DNA of 64,000 bases from the NCBI GenBank assembly GCA_021824145.1, contig JAKALM010000001.1:248001-312000 (forward strand), written 5' to 3'. Made by a program: the position numbers and the translations under genes. The DNA comes from Bacteroidota bacterium (GTDB taxonomy: Bacteria; Bacteroidota; Ignavibacteria; Ignavibacteriales; Ignavibacteriaceae). The notes under the pieces are model-generated. The model had not been told where the DNA came from. It searched no databases and saw only the letters and a program-made list of their open reading frames with translations. Numbering within the stretch: position 1 is the stretch's first letter; every line of letters begins with the position of its first letter. Below, one piece after another: positions 44,111-55,300 of the stretch.

Positions 44111-45106
44111 ATGATTAAAATTTCTGCCAAAAGACTTAATACATTAAAAGCTGGTTTTAAGAATTTAAAGATTGCTGTAATTGGCGACATGATGCTTGAT
44201 TGTTATTTCTGGGGCGATGTAAAAAGAATTTCTCCTGAAGCGCCAGTTCCAATTGTCGAAGTTGAAAATGAATTTTACAGATTTGGCGGCGCTGCAAATG
44301 TTGCTCTAAATATTTTAAAACTTGGTGGAATTCCACATCCAATCGGTGTAATTGGAAGCGATAATTATGGAGCAATTTTTTCTTCTCTTGTTAATGAAAC
44401 CGGAATTACAGATGCTGGAATTGTTACTGATGATTCAAGGCCTACAACAACTAAGACTCGTGTAATTGCCGATCATCAGCACATGGTAAGAATTGACAAG
44501 GAAAGTAAACAATATTTAAACAAGGAAGTTCAAAACAAAGTTTATAAATATCTTGAAACACACATTAAAGAATTGAATGGAATTATACTACAAGATTATA
44601 ACAAAGGAGTACTTACTCCTTGGTTAATTGAAAAAATAATTTCACTTGCAAACAAGAATAAAGTACTTGTAACGGTTGATCCAAAATTTAATAATTTTTT
44701 CTTATATAAAAATGTTACGGTTTTTAAGCCAAATAGAAAAGAAGCTGAAGATGTACTTGGAATAAAAATTAAAAATGATGAAGACATTTCTGAAGTTGGA
44801 CAAAAACTTTTAGAAAAATTAAATGCAAAAAATGTTCTTCTTACTTTAGGCGAAGGCGGTATTGCAGTTTTTGAAAAAGGTAAAACTGAAAAACGAATGC
44901 CAACAAAAGCTAGGAAAGTAGCTGATGTTTCGGGCGCTGGAGACACAGTGATTTCTACTTTAACTATGGCAATTGCGTCAGGTGCAAACATACTTGAAGC
45001 TTCTTATCTTGCAAATTATGCCGGCGGTTTGGTTTGTGAAGAAGTCGGCATTGTTCCAATTGAAATTGATAAATTATTTAATACAGTTGCAGAAGAAATT
45101 AAATGA
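44111..45106 (+). CDS. rfaE1: D-glycero-beta-D-manno-heptose-7-phosphate kinase (HldE kinase domain)
   Basis: This PfkB-family kinase phosphorylates heptose 7-phosphate at C1 in ADP-heptose synthesis for the LPS inner core. The 331-residue protein has DMMLDCYFWGDVKRISPEAPVP, the GGAANVALNILKLGG motif and the catalytic DVSGAGDTVIS anion hole near residue 278. In E. coli the activity is the N-terminal half of HldE; here it is a separate gene whose stop overlaps the next start by four bases, which carries the other half. It supports an LPS with heptose. Confidence 0.92.
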   Translation: MIKISAKRLNTLKAGFKNLKIAVIGDMMLDCYFWGDVKRISPEAPVPIVEVENEFYRFGGAANVALNILKLGGIPHPIGVIGSDNYGAIFSSLVNETGITDAGIVTDDSRPTTTKTRVIADHQHMVRIDKESKQYLNKEVQNKVYKYLETHIKELNGIILQDYNKGVLTPWLIEKIISLANKNKVLVTVDPKFNNFFLYKNVTVFKPNRKEAEDVLGIKIKNDEDISEVGQKLLEKLNAKNVLLTLGEGGIAVFEKGKTEKRMPTKARKVADVSGAGDTVISTLTMAIASGANILEASYLANYAGGLVCEEVGIVPIEIDKLFNTVAEEIK

Positions 45107-45582
45107 ATGAACTAAAGACTATTGAAGAAATAAAATCCATTAGAAAAAAATTAAAAGCGGAACAAAAGAAAGTAGTTTTTACAAACGGTTGTTTCGATCT
45201 CATTCATGCCGGCCATGTTGATTATCTTTCTAAAGCAAAAGCATTAGGAGATATATTGATTGTAGGCTTAAACAGTGATTCGTCAATTAAAAGAATTAAG
45301 GGGGACAAGCGGCCTATTTTAAATGAACAGGAAAGAGCATTTATAATTTCCAATCTAAAACCGGTGGATTTTATAGTGATATTCGACGAAGATACGCCAG
45401 CAAAATTGATAGATGAAGTTATTCCAGATGTTTTAGTTAAAGGTGCCGATTGGTCAATTGATAATATAATTGGAAGAGAAATAGTTGAAGCAAACGGTGG
45501 GGAAGTAAGAACCATTGAATTTGTAAACGATCAGTCAACTTCAAAGATTATAAATTCCATTTTAAATAAATATAAAAATTAA
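45103..45582 (+). CDS. rfaE2: D-beta-D-heptose 1-phosphate adenylyltransferase (HldE cytidylyltransferase-like domain)
   Basis: This nucleotidyltransferase uses ATP to activate heptose 1-phosphate to ADP-heptose. The 159-residue protein shows VVFTNGCFDLIHAGHVDYL with the H-x-G-H motif, the SIKRIKGDKRPILNEQERA segment and a closing D-x-S-T-S-K-I (NDQSTSKII) motif equivalent to ISTTK. It is the partner half of the split HldE and overlaps rfaE1 by four bases. Confidence 0.93.
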   Translation: MNELKTIEEIKSIRKKLKAEQKKVVFTNGCFDLIHAGHVDYLSKAKALGDILIVGLNSDSSIKRIKGDKRPILNEQERAFIISNLKPVDFIVIFDEDTPAKLIDEVIPDVLVKGADWSIDNIIGREIVEANGGEVRTIEFVNDQSTSKIINSILNKYKN

Positions 45583-45646
45583 TACGTTTGTATATAGCTG
45601 TTAAACTTTAATCATTCAGTAATAGAATAATTTATTCATTCTCATC

Positions 45647-48600
45647 TTGACTGAAAACAAGAAAAAAATATTAAAGAAAAGAACACTATTTCATAAAATA
45701 GTAAATGTATTTCTATATTCTGGAATTGTATTGTTAATTCTCTTCTTAATATTTTTTGGATTCAGTCAAACATCAACTTTTCGTGAAATAGTTCGGGAAA
45801 ATGTAATAAAAATTGCCAATAAAGAACTAAACGGAAAATTAAACATCGGCAAAATTGACGGGACAATATTTACTTCGCTCGTTTTAAGAAATACAGTTGT
45901 AAATATGGGCAGTGACACATTATTAAATGCTGGTGTTATTGAAGTAAAAACCAGCCCTTTGCAATTATTCTTAAAAAGAATTTACATTAGAAAAATTGAA
46001 ATTTCAGATACTAAAATTGCGCTTTTTGCTGATAGTACTGGTGAATTAAATATTTCTAAATTAATACCGCCAACACCAAAGGACACAATTCATTCAAAAT
46101 TTCCATTTAAAATTATTGCTCCGGATGTAAAACTTAGAAATGTAAATTTTTCGATTCAAGATTATAAGCATGTTGGCAGTGTACAATCTTATGAGACGTT
46201 AAATTCAAAAGATCTTAGATTAAATAATATAAATCTTTCTTTAAGCGCTTTGGCCGATATTTCCGAAAACGAATATGAAGTAAGGATTAATAATTTTTCT
46301 TTTGAACCTAACTTAAAAAAATTTCAATTGAAAAATTTTTCAGGTGAAATCATTGTTGACACTAGCGCGATTTATGTTAACGATTTAAATTTCGTTACGA
46401 ACAATACAGATTTAATCTTTAAAGCCAAAATTAATAATTTTAACATATTTGATAGTACTGCATTTTCGAAATTAAATTCTGCAGATATTAATGTTAACCT
46501 AAAAACAGATAAATTTAATTTTGATGATGTATCTTCTTTTGTCCCTGCAATGGCAATTTTAAAGGGAAGTATCTCTGCTAATATTAATGCATCTGGCTCT
46601 TTAAAAGATTTAAATCTAAACAAAGCCGAAATAAATTATTTAGACACTCGGCTTGAACTAAAAGGAAAAATTAAAGATGTAACAGATTTAAATAAAATGT
46701 TTATTGATGCAAGTTTCTATAATTCTAAAATTAGGGAATCAGATGCTGATAAGTTATTACCCTCAATAGGAATTCCAGTATATAAAGAAATTGGAACAGT
46801 CGTTTTTGATACACTTATATATCGAGGCAATCCATTAAATTTTTATGTTAAAGCATTCTTAAAGACCGAAAAAGGTAATGCAGAAATTAATGGCTCAATG
46901 GACTTTAGGAATTCTGCTGCAGCATATAACATAAACTTTGCAACTCGAAATTTGGATTTGTCGCCTTTTACAGGGTTAAGCACAAATCTAATTTCAAGAG
47001 GTTCAATAATAGGAAGTGGGTTTTCACCAGAAAATATGAATAATGTTATAAGATTTGTTGGTGATGGTTCCACTATTATCGGCAATAAAATAGATACCTT
47101 GCGGTTTTCCTCAAATTCAATGAACAGAAATATGGGCTTTAATTTTTTAGTTAAGTCTGATACTTCAACAGCTAAACTTTCTGGGAATTTTAATTTTTTT
47201 GCAAAGGATAAACCTTCATACAATATTAATGGTGAAATTAAAAAGTTAGATATAGCAAACATTACTAAAGATACTTCTTTAAGTAGTGATCTTAATTTAA
47301 AATTGAACGGGAGCGGCGATAATTTTGACTTGGATAAATTGAATTTATATTTGGTTCTAGATTTAGAAAAGTCAACAATTCATCATGTTAATATCGATAG
47401 CGCAAGAGCCATTGCGGATATTCGAAGCAGCGATAATGGAGAAAGAGTTATAAATTTAATTTCTGATCTTGCGGATTTAACTGTTACTGGTAATTTTTCT
47501 GTAAAGCAATCTATTAATTTACTTTCTAAAGAAAGCAACTTAATTGCAAACGCAATTAAAAATAAAATAAATGAGATTAAATATCCCGACTCCGTTTTTA
47601 ACAAACAGGAAGTACTTGGTATTAGCGTAAAGTCGAATAAAAAAACTAAACCTACTCCGAAATATGAAAATTCTAATTTAAAATATTATGTCGAATTTAA
47701 GAATTTAGATCTTTTATCAGCTTTTCTTGGCGACAACCATTTAGATCTTGACGGCGATATCAATGGAGAATTTAATGACTTAAACGGAAATATTTCAACA
47801 ACTCTCAATACGAATTTAAATTATTTAAAGTTTTGGGGACCAAGCAATGTCTTTTTCTTTTCAAACTTGAAATTAAAACTTGGATTGAAAAATAATATTG
47901 ATTCAACTGCACTCAATAATATAACTTCAAATGTTCATCTAACTGCAGATAGAATATTTAACGGGAAAGATTTTAATAATTTGATGCTTGATCTAAATCT
48001 TAAAAATAATAATGTAGGTATCAATTTTGACGGAACAATGCAGAATATTGCTTCAGCAAAAATTTTAGGAAAAATTAATTTTATAAATAGCAGTATTTTA
48101 CTAAACCTTGATACTTTGGCGTTAAGGTATAATGATTTTAGAATTGCAAATCGAGATAACATTAAAATAGAATATTCTAATGATAGAATTGCAATTAATA
48201 ATTTTAATTTGAATAGGAATAAAACAGAAATAAAAATTAAGGGTGTTCTTAATAGAAGTGGGAGTCAAGAATTAAATATTGATTTAACTGGAATCAATGG
48301 AAAGGATTTGTGCACAAATCTTTTTGAGTTAAAGCCAGAAAACAGCATTGATGCAAGAATTCACCTAAATGCAAATATTAAAGGAAATTTTGATTATCCG
48401 GTTGGCACAATAAATTTTGGCGCTGACAGCGTTGTATATAAAAATAAATATTTTGGATCGCTTTCAGGAGTTTTAAATTATTCTGATCAAAATCTTTCAA
48501 TCTACACTCAGTTTTTAAACTCAGATATTTTAACAAACGAACAAACCAGTAAACTAAAACCTTCGCTTTTAATAAGTGGAAATATCCCTATTGATCTTTC

Positions 48601-50209
48601 ATTTACAGGCGGAGGAGATAGATTTATAAAGTCCAAACAAGTTGATATCAATGTTACTGCTGATGATTTTGATTTGAGTCCTTTAGGCAATGCTGTACCT
48701 GGAATTCAAAAATTAACAGGTAAAATGATGGCAAATTTGAAAATTGCAGGAACGCCAGATAATCTTGATCCATCCGGTGACGTTGCGATTCGTGATGTGG
48801 ATTTTTTAGTTAATGCAAATAATATGGAATATACAGCTGGAATTAAATTCCTGATAAAGAATCAAACTTTAACTCTTGATAGTTTGTTAATTGCAAATGC
48901 TCCAGGGACTGTTGGAGGAGGAAGAATTGTTGGCGGAGGAATAGCAAATTTGAAAAACTTTAAATTGACTTCTGCTCATACTAAAATATCGGGAAGTTTA
49001 AAAGTATTAAGCAATGAGTCTAAAGCAGTTAGTCCATTAGTTTATGGCGATTTAGTAATCCAAACTGACGGCGATGTTGAATATACTTTGAATGATAATA
49101 AATCTTTACTTAATGCTCCAATCATTGTTAAAGAAGCGATGTTAACTTTTCCACCAACTCAATCAGCATATCAAACTTCGGGCAATAATTTTATTTATAA
49201 ATACAACACAGATACTTTGAAACAGAACAGGATTCAAACTGATTTTGAAAATCTTGTACGACTTTCAAAAGAAAATAATAATAGCAATTCTTCTGAGCAA
49301 AACAGCACTAAATTATCTTTCGATTATAAGATACTTGTTAAGGTTCAAAACGAAGCTGCATTAAAGTTTATTTTAGCAAAAGAGTTCAATCAAAACCTAA
49401 CAGCAATTTTGAAAGGAAACATTGAGTTAGATCGAATTAATGGCAGAACCACTTCTCAAGGCGAATTATCTTTACTTGATGGTTCAACTTTTCAATTTAT
49501 AAAAACTTTTGAAGCTTCTGGCACTATAAGATTTGAAAGCGAGTTAAGTAATCCGTTCTTGAATATAGTTTCAGTTTACAAAAATTATTATACGCCACCT
49601 GAACCTGATGCAAAAGAAGAACCGGTTGAGGTTAGAATTAAATTAAATGGTCCCTTAAGTGATTTGTCAAAGAATTTTACTCAAGACAAGAATAATATCG
49701 GAATTTATGTGGGCTCTGATGATATTACAAATGATAAACCTGATCCGACAAAAGATGTTTCCGATGTTGTCATGTTTATTTTAACTGGAAAATTTTCTTC
49801 TGATTTAACTGCTCAGCAACAAACCCAAGCTGTTACACAATCTGGGTATGTGAAATCTTCAGATTCATTTTGGTCTGGTGCAGCACAAAGTACAGTAAAT
49901 TCAGTTGCTGGCTCATTATTGGGTGGAGTATTAAATCGATATTTGGGCGATTATGTTAAAGGAGTTGAACTAAGAAGTGTAGGTTCAACTACTAAATTTA
50001 ATTTAGTCGGAAAGGTTAAGGATTTCAGGTACACAATTGGTGGTTCGACAGATGTTTTTTCTGATCTTAGCCAAGCGAATGTTATGATAGAATATCCAAT
50101 CTTTAAAAACTTTCTTTTGCGGATTCAAAGAAAAGAAGCAATTACACAAACCAGCATTTCTAACGAAATGATTAATGAACTTGGATTAAAATACAGGTTT
50201 GAATTTTAA
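45647..50209 (+). CDS. TamB-like translocation/assembly module protein
   Basis: A very large 1520-residue protein with one N-terminal membrane anchor (FLYSGIVLLILFLIFFGF, about 22-40), a long periplasmic region of repeated beta strands rich in Asn, Asp and Lys, and the C-terminal TamB/DUF490 domain (SSDLTAQQQTQ... SLLGGVLNRYLGDYV, then a final Phe). AsmA/TamB-type proteins span the periplasm as beta-taco bridges in lipid transport or barrel assembly. The start used is a TTG without a clear ribosome site, and no better start precedes the anchor. The stop overlaps rnr (TAATG). No separate TamA is seen; BamA is in the same cluster. Confidence 0.85.
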   Translation: MTENKKKILKKRTLFHKIVNVFLYSGIVLLILFLIFFGFSQTSTFREIVRENVIKIANKELNGKLNIGKIDGTIFTSLVLRNTVVNMGSDTLLNAGVIEVKTSPLQLFLKRIYIRKIEISDTKIALFADSTGELNISKLIPPTPKDTIHSKFPFKIIAPDVKLRNVNFSIQDYKHVGSVQSYETLNSKDLRLNNINLSLSALADISENEYEVRINNFSFEPNLKKFQLKNFSGEIIVDTSAIYVNDLNFVTNNTDLIFKAKINNFNIFDSTAFSKLNSADINVNLKTDKFNFDDVSSFVPAMAILKGSISANINASGSLKDLNLNKAEINYLDTRLELKGKIKDVTDLNKMFIDASFYNSKIRESDADKLLPSIGIPVYKEIGTVVFDTLIYRGNPLNFYVKAFLKTEKGNAEINGSMDFRNSAAAYNINFATRNLDLSPFTGLSTNLISRGSIIGSGFSPENMNNVIRFVGDGSTIIGNKIDTLRFSSNSMNRNMGFNFLVKSDTSTAKLSGNFNFFAKDKPSYNINGEIKKLDIANITKDTSLSSDLNLKLNGSGDNFDLDKLNLYLVLDLEKSTIHHVNIDSARAIADIRSSDNGERVINLISDLADLTVTGNFSVKQSINLLSKESNLIANAIKNKINEIKYPDSVFNKQEVLGISVKSNKKTKPTPKYENSNLKYYVEFKNLDLLSAFLGDNHLDLDGDINGEFNDLNGNISTTLNTNLNYLKFWGPSNVFFFSNLKLKLGLKNNIDSTALNNITSNVHLTADRIFNGKDFNNLMLDLNLKNNNVGINFDGTMQNIASAKILGKINFINSSILLNLDTLALRYNDFRIANRDNIKIEYSNDRIAINNFNLNRNKTEIKIKGVLNRSGSQELNIDLTGINGKDLCTNLFELKPENSIDARIHLNANIKGNFDYPVGTINFGADSVVYKNKYFGSLSGVLNYSDQNLSIYTQFLNSDILTNEQTSKLKPSLLISGNIPIDLSFTGGGDRFIKSKQVDINVTADDFDLSPLGNAVPGIQKLTGKMMANLKIAGTPDNLDPSGDVAIRDVDFLVNANNMEYTAGIKFLIKNQTLTLDSLLIANAPGTVGGGRIVGGGIANLKNFKLTSAHTKISGSLKVLSNESKAVSPLVYGDLVIQTDGDVEYTLNDNKSLLNAPIIVKEAMLTFPPTQSAYQTSGNNFIYKYNTDTLKQNRIQTDFENLVRLSKENNNSNSSEQNSTKLSFDYKILVKVQNEAALKFILAKEFNQNLTAILKGNIELDRINGRTTSQGELSLLDGSTFQFIKTFEASGTIRFESELSNPFLNIVSVYKNYYTPPEPDAKEEPVEVRIKLNGPLSDLSKNFTQDKNNIGIYVGSDDITNDKPDPTKDVSDVVMFILTGKFSSDLTAQQQTQAVTQSGYVKSSDSFWSGAAQSTVNSVAGSLLGGVLNRYLGDYVKGVELRSVGSTTKFNLVGKVKDFRYTIGGSTDVFSDLSQANVMIEYPIFKNFLLRIQRKEAITQTSISNEMINELGLKYRFEF

Positions 50210-52326
50210 TGAAGAAAAAAATAATAGCGTTCTTTAAAAAAAATCCTGGAAGAGAATTTAAAAGCAAAGACATAGCAAAAAAGCTTGGCATAAATTCCGA
50301 TCATGAATATAGTTCGTTGAAAGCAGTTTTGCATAACCTTTTTGAAGAAAAATATTTATCGAAAAGTGGAAAGCGATTTAGGCTTGCTGGTTCATCAAAA
50401 AATATTAATCAAACTCTCAGCTCCAATCGAGTAACGGGTGAATTACAAATAGTGAATGGAAGTTTTGGATTTGTTGTCTTTAAAGATTCTAAAATTGGCG
50501 ATGTATTTATAGCTTCCAGAAATCTTGGTAATGCATTTAATGGCGATACAGTTGAAGCTGTTTTATTTTCGGGACGAAAAGGGAAAAATATTGAAGGACA
50601 AATTGTTAAAGTTGTCAAACGAAAACGAGAGGAAATAGTAGGTACACTTAAAAAATCAAAATCATTTTATTTAATTGAACCAGATGATCCTGGTATTTAC
50701 CGAGATATTTATATTGATAAATCAAATTTGGCTGGTGCAATTGAGGGCGATAAAGTAGTTGCTGGAAAAATCGAATGGGATAGTTCAATGCAAAATCCCG
50801 AGGGGAAAATAATTGAAGTAATTGGTAGAGCTGGTTCTCTGGATGCTGAAATAGTTTCGATAGCGAGAGAATTTGATCTCATATATAAATTTCCACCAAA
50901 AGTTTTGCACGAAGCAAGTGAAATTAAAGAACAAATAGAACCCGATGAGATCAAGAGAAGAATAGATTTCCGGAACAAAATTGTTTTTACTATTGATCCG
51001 GAAGACGCAAAAGATTTTGATGATGCTTTGTCCATTGAACAATTAGATAACGGCAACTTTTCAGTTGGAATTCATATTGCAGATGTCGGGCATTATATTC
51101 ATGCTGGTTCAAGTATTGACAAACAGGCAAAAGCAAGAGGTAATAGTGTTTATCTTGTTGGAAAAGTTATTCCGATGCTTCCGGAAAAACTTTCAAATAA
51201 TATTTGTTCGCTTGTGCCTGGGGAAGACAGATTAACTTATTCAGTAATTGTTGAATTAACAGCTCGCGGAAGAATTGTAGATTATCAAATTGTAAAAACT
51301 ATTATTAATAGCAAGCATCGTTTTAATTACGATGAAGTACAAACAATTATTTCCGGTGAAGAAAATAAATTTAAAAATGAAATACTTAAGTTAAACAAGC
51401 TTGCACAAACACTTCGCAAAAAAAGATTGAAAGAAGGAAGTATTGAATTTTTTACTTCCGAAGTTAAATTTGAACTTGACAAAGAGGGAAATCCTGTTAG
51501 AATCTTTAAAAAAGAAATTAAAGAAAGCAATATGCTTGTAGAAGAATTTATGCTGCTTGCAAACAAGATAACCGCAAAGCATATTGGTGCGCCAGAAAAA
51601 GGCAATGTTAAACCTTTTGTTTACCGTGTACATGATTTACCGGATTCCGAAAAGATTATTGAATTTTCAAAATTTGTTAAGTCGCTTGGTTATTCATTCG
51701 ATCCAAACGCCTCTTCAAAATCAAATCAGTTTCAGTTATTAATTCAAAATGTAAGAGGAACTGAAGAAGAATCTTTAATAAATGAATTAGCAATTCGTTC
51801 AATGGCAAAAGCTATTTATTCTGTAAATAATATTGGGCATTATGGATTAGGATTCAAGTATTACACTCATTTTACTTCGCCGATAAGAAGATATTCTGAT
51901 TTGCTTGTCCATAGGCTTTTATTTAAATATGTTGATAACGGAAATCATACGAATTATCAATTAAGTGAGCTTGATGAAATATGCGATCATATTTCTAACT
52001 GCGAAAGAGTAGCAGTAGATGCAGAAAGACTTTCTGTGAAATTAAAACAAACTGAATATTTGCAAAATCATCTTGGTGAAGAATTTAATGCAATAATTTC
52101 GGGACTTACACATTTTGGAATTTTTGTTAAAATTGTTGATATATTAGCTGAAGGTTTAATAAGATTACGGGATTTAGAGGGAGATTTTTATGTTTATGAT
52201 GAAAAAAAATATGCATTTATTGGGAGAGCCACAAAGAAACAATTTCGCTTAGGAGATCATTTGAGAGTTAAATTAATTCGTGTAGACTTAGAAAAAACAG
52301 AATTGGATTTTATTATATCAGAATAA
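50209..52326 (+). CDS. rnr: ribonuclease R
   Basis: This processive 3'-5' exoribonuclease of the RNB family degrades structured RNA. The 705-residue protein has an N-terminal winged-helix RNase R domain (REFKSKDIAKKLGI), cold-shock OB domains, the RNB catalytic domain starting with TIDPEDAKDFDDALS (about 261-275, holding the metal-binding aspartates) and YTHFTSPIRRYSDLLVHR, then a C-terminal S1 domain (AIISGLTHFGIFVKI). The short lysine-rich tail of E. coli RNase R is missing. Its start overlaps the tamB stop, so the two are translationally coupled. Confidence 0.94.
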   Translation: MKKKIIAFFKKNPGREFKSKDIAKKLGINSDHEYSSLKAVLHNLFEEKYLSKSGKRFRLAGSSKNINQTLSSNRVTGELQIVNGSFGFVVFKDSKIGDVFIASRNLGNAFNGDTVEAVLFSGRKGKNIEGQIVKVVKRKREEIVGTLKKSKSFYLIEPDDPGIYRDIYIDKSNLAGAIEGDKVVAGKIEWDSSMQNPEGKIIEVIGRAGSLDAEIVSIAREFDLIYKFPPKVLHEASEIKEQIEPDEIKRRIDFRNKIVFTIDPEDAKDFDDALSIEQLDNGNFSVGIHIADVGHYIHAGSSIDKQAKARGNSVYLVGKVIPMLPEKLSNNICSLVPGEDRLTYSVIVELTARGRIVDYQIVKTIINSKHRFNYDEVQTIISGEENKFKNEILKLNKLAQTLRKKRLKEGSIEFFTSEVKFELDKEGNPVRIFKKEIKESNMLVEEFMLLANKITAKHIGAPEKGNVKPFVYRVHDLPDSEKIIEFSKFVKSLGYSFDPNASSKSNQFQLLIQNVRGTEEESLINELAIRSMAKAIYSVNNIGHYGLGFKYYTHFTSPIRRYSDLLVHRLLFKYVDNGNHTNYQLSELDEICDHISNCERVAVDAERLSVKLKQTEYLQNHLGEEFNAIISGLTHFGIFVKIVDILAEGLIRLRDLEGDFYVYDEKKYAFIGRATKKQFRLGDHLRVKLIRVDLEKTELDFIISE

Positions 52327-52339
52327 TTAAAGGCACAAA

Positions 52340-55300
52340 ATGAGGAAGACAATATTCAATATTATTTTGATTTTCACTTTTATTCAGATTTCCTTATTTG
52401 CACAATTTGGCCAGAACAAAGTTCAGTACAAAGACTTTACCTGGTATTATATTCAAACTCAACATTTTGATATTTATTTTTCTACTCACGGATCTAAACT
52501 TGCAGAGTTTGCAGCAAAAACCGCCGAAGATGCTTTGAAGTCGATTGAAAAAAGCTTCAACTATAAAATCAACAATAGAATTACTATAATTATTTACAAT
52601 TCAACTAATGATTTTCAGGAAACAAATGTTACAGATGAATATTTAAGTGAAGGTATAGAAGGCTTTACTGAAATATTCAAAAATAGAGTTGTTGTTCAGT
52701 TTATGGGTTCATATCCGGAGTTTAGGCATTTAATTCATCACGAACTAACTCATGCTGTAATGAATGATTTTTTTTACGGCGGCTCACTTCAAAATATTGT
52801 TTCGAATAATATTTCTTTAAATCTTCCCCAATGGTTTAACGAAGGAATGGCGGAATATCAATCGCTTGGCTGGGATATAAATACCGATATGTTTATTCGT
52901 GATGCAATCATAAATGATTATCTTCCTGATGTTCAAGGATTAAGCGGTTACATTGCTTATCGTGGCGGCGAATCAATATTCCATTACATTGCAAATAAGT
53001 ATGGTAGCGAAAAGATTGGTGAGTTAATGAATAAAATAAAGGGAACTGGAAGTTTGGAAGAAGGTTTAAGAAGTTCAATTGGGTTAACATTAAAACAATT
53101 CAACGAACGATGGAAAAAATATTTAAAGAAAGTTTATTTCCCGGATATTGCATTAAGAAAAGATCCTGATGAATTTGCTAAAAGATTAACCGATCCCGAA
53201 GAAGGCGGTGGATTTTATAATACAAGTCCATCAATTTCACCACAAGGTGATAAGATTGCCTTCATTTCAAATCGCAATTACTATTTTGATGTATTTATAA
53301 TGAATGCTATAGATGGAAAAATTATTAAGAGATTGGTAAAGGGAAATAGAAGCCCTGATTTTGAACAACTTAACGTAGTAACCCCAGGACTAAGCTGGTC
53401 GCCAGATGAAACAAAGATTGCACTATCAGCAAAAAGCGATGGAGATGATATAGTTTATATAATTAATGTCGATTCTGAAGATAAAGTAACGTTACCAATT
53501 AAACTTGATGGGATTAAAAGTTTATCATGGTCTCCGGATGGAAAATATCTTGCTTTTATCGGGCATACTGCAATTCAATCAGATGTTTACATTTACAATT
53601 TTGAAACAAAAAAATTAACAAATTTAACTAATGATGTTTTTGCTGATAACGATCCATCGTGGTCGCCTGATAGCAAAAATATTTTCTTTTCTTCGGATAG
53701 AGGAGATTATTTATCTAAAGCTTCTTTGCCAGATACATTTAAAATTTACGATTATCCCAATACACATTCTGATATTTATTCGATAAATATAGATACCCAT
53801 AAAGTTGAAAGACTAACAGACATGCCACACAGCAATCAATTTGCCCCAATTGTTAGTCCGAACGCAAAGAATTTGTTATTTATTTCAGATTTAAATGGAA
53901 TCAACAATATATATAAGAAAAGAATTGTATTGGAAGAAAAAGATACTTCTAAAAATGTTGACGAAATATCAGCTGTTCCAATTACTAATTCCCTTAACGG
54001 ACTTTACCAATTATCAATTTCTAAGGATGGAAAAAAATTAGTCTTTTCAACTTTATATAAAGGTTCATATAATCTTTTTCTGCTAAATAATCCATTTGAA
54101 ATTACATTAGATACAAATAAACTTGTTCCAACTATTTATGTTTCTAGTTTGAACAGTAAGGAAAGTATGATTAGAGAATTATCAAACATGGCTATTCATC
54201 AAGTGGATTCATTAAAATCAAATATTGTTGAAATGGATTCAACAGACAAAGCAAATGCTTCTAATGTTTATGGTGACTCAGTACAAATTGATTTTAATAA
54301 TTATGTCTTTGGCGAAAAGCGAACTGAAGTTAACACAAAAAATATCGATTCAACAAATGCAAAATTTAAGCTAACGGATAATCTTGATAAGAATGGAGAC
54401 TATTTAGTTAATAGGTATAAAATTACTTTTTCTCCTGATATTGTTTATGCTAATGCTGGCTATAGTTCGTTGTATGGATTATTAGGCACAACAGTTCTAT
54501 CATTTAGTGATGTTTTAGGTAATTATAGAATTATAGGACAAACTAGTCTTCAAATAGATTTAAAAAATAGCGATTATGGGCTTGCATATTTTTATTTGAA
54601 ACAAAGATTAAACTACGGCATTGAAACTTTTCACACGGCAAGGTTTGTGTATCTTGATAGGCCTGACGGAACTGATCTTTTTAGATTTAGAAATTATGGC
54701 GCCGTTGTTTCACTCAGTTATCCACTAAATCAGTTTTATAGATTTGAAGGCGGACTAAGCTGGCTAAATGTAACTATGGAAAATTTGGATAATCCTGACG
54801 ACCCATATCAAAAAGCAACGTACATTGTTCCAACTTTAAGTTTTGTGCATGATAATTCGCTCTTTGGTTACACTGCTCCAATTGATGGAACAAGATATCG
54901 ATTTGACTTACTTGGGAATCCTGGAATTACAGGAAAAGACCTTACATTTTATTCTTTGCTTGGTGATTATAGAACATATTTCAGATTTTGGACTGATTAT
55001 TCTTTTGCATTTAGATTATCAAGCGGATATTCTTGGGGAACAAATCCACAAAGATTTTTCTTAGGTGGAATTGATAATTGGATAAATAGATCTTTTGCAA
55101 ACAATACAATTCCGTTAAACTCTCCTTCAGATTTTGCTTTCTTGACTGCAGCGCTTCCATTAAGAGGTTATGACTATGCACAAGAAATTGGAACAAAATA
55201 TGGACTAATGAATATGGAGTTGAGGTTTCCATTAATTAAATATTTGGTTACTGGTGCTTTGCCGATACTTTTCAGCAATATTATGGGCGTAGCTTTCGTC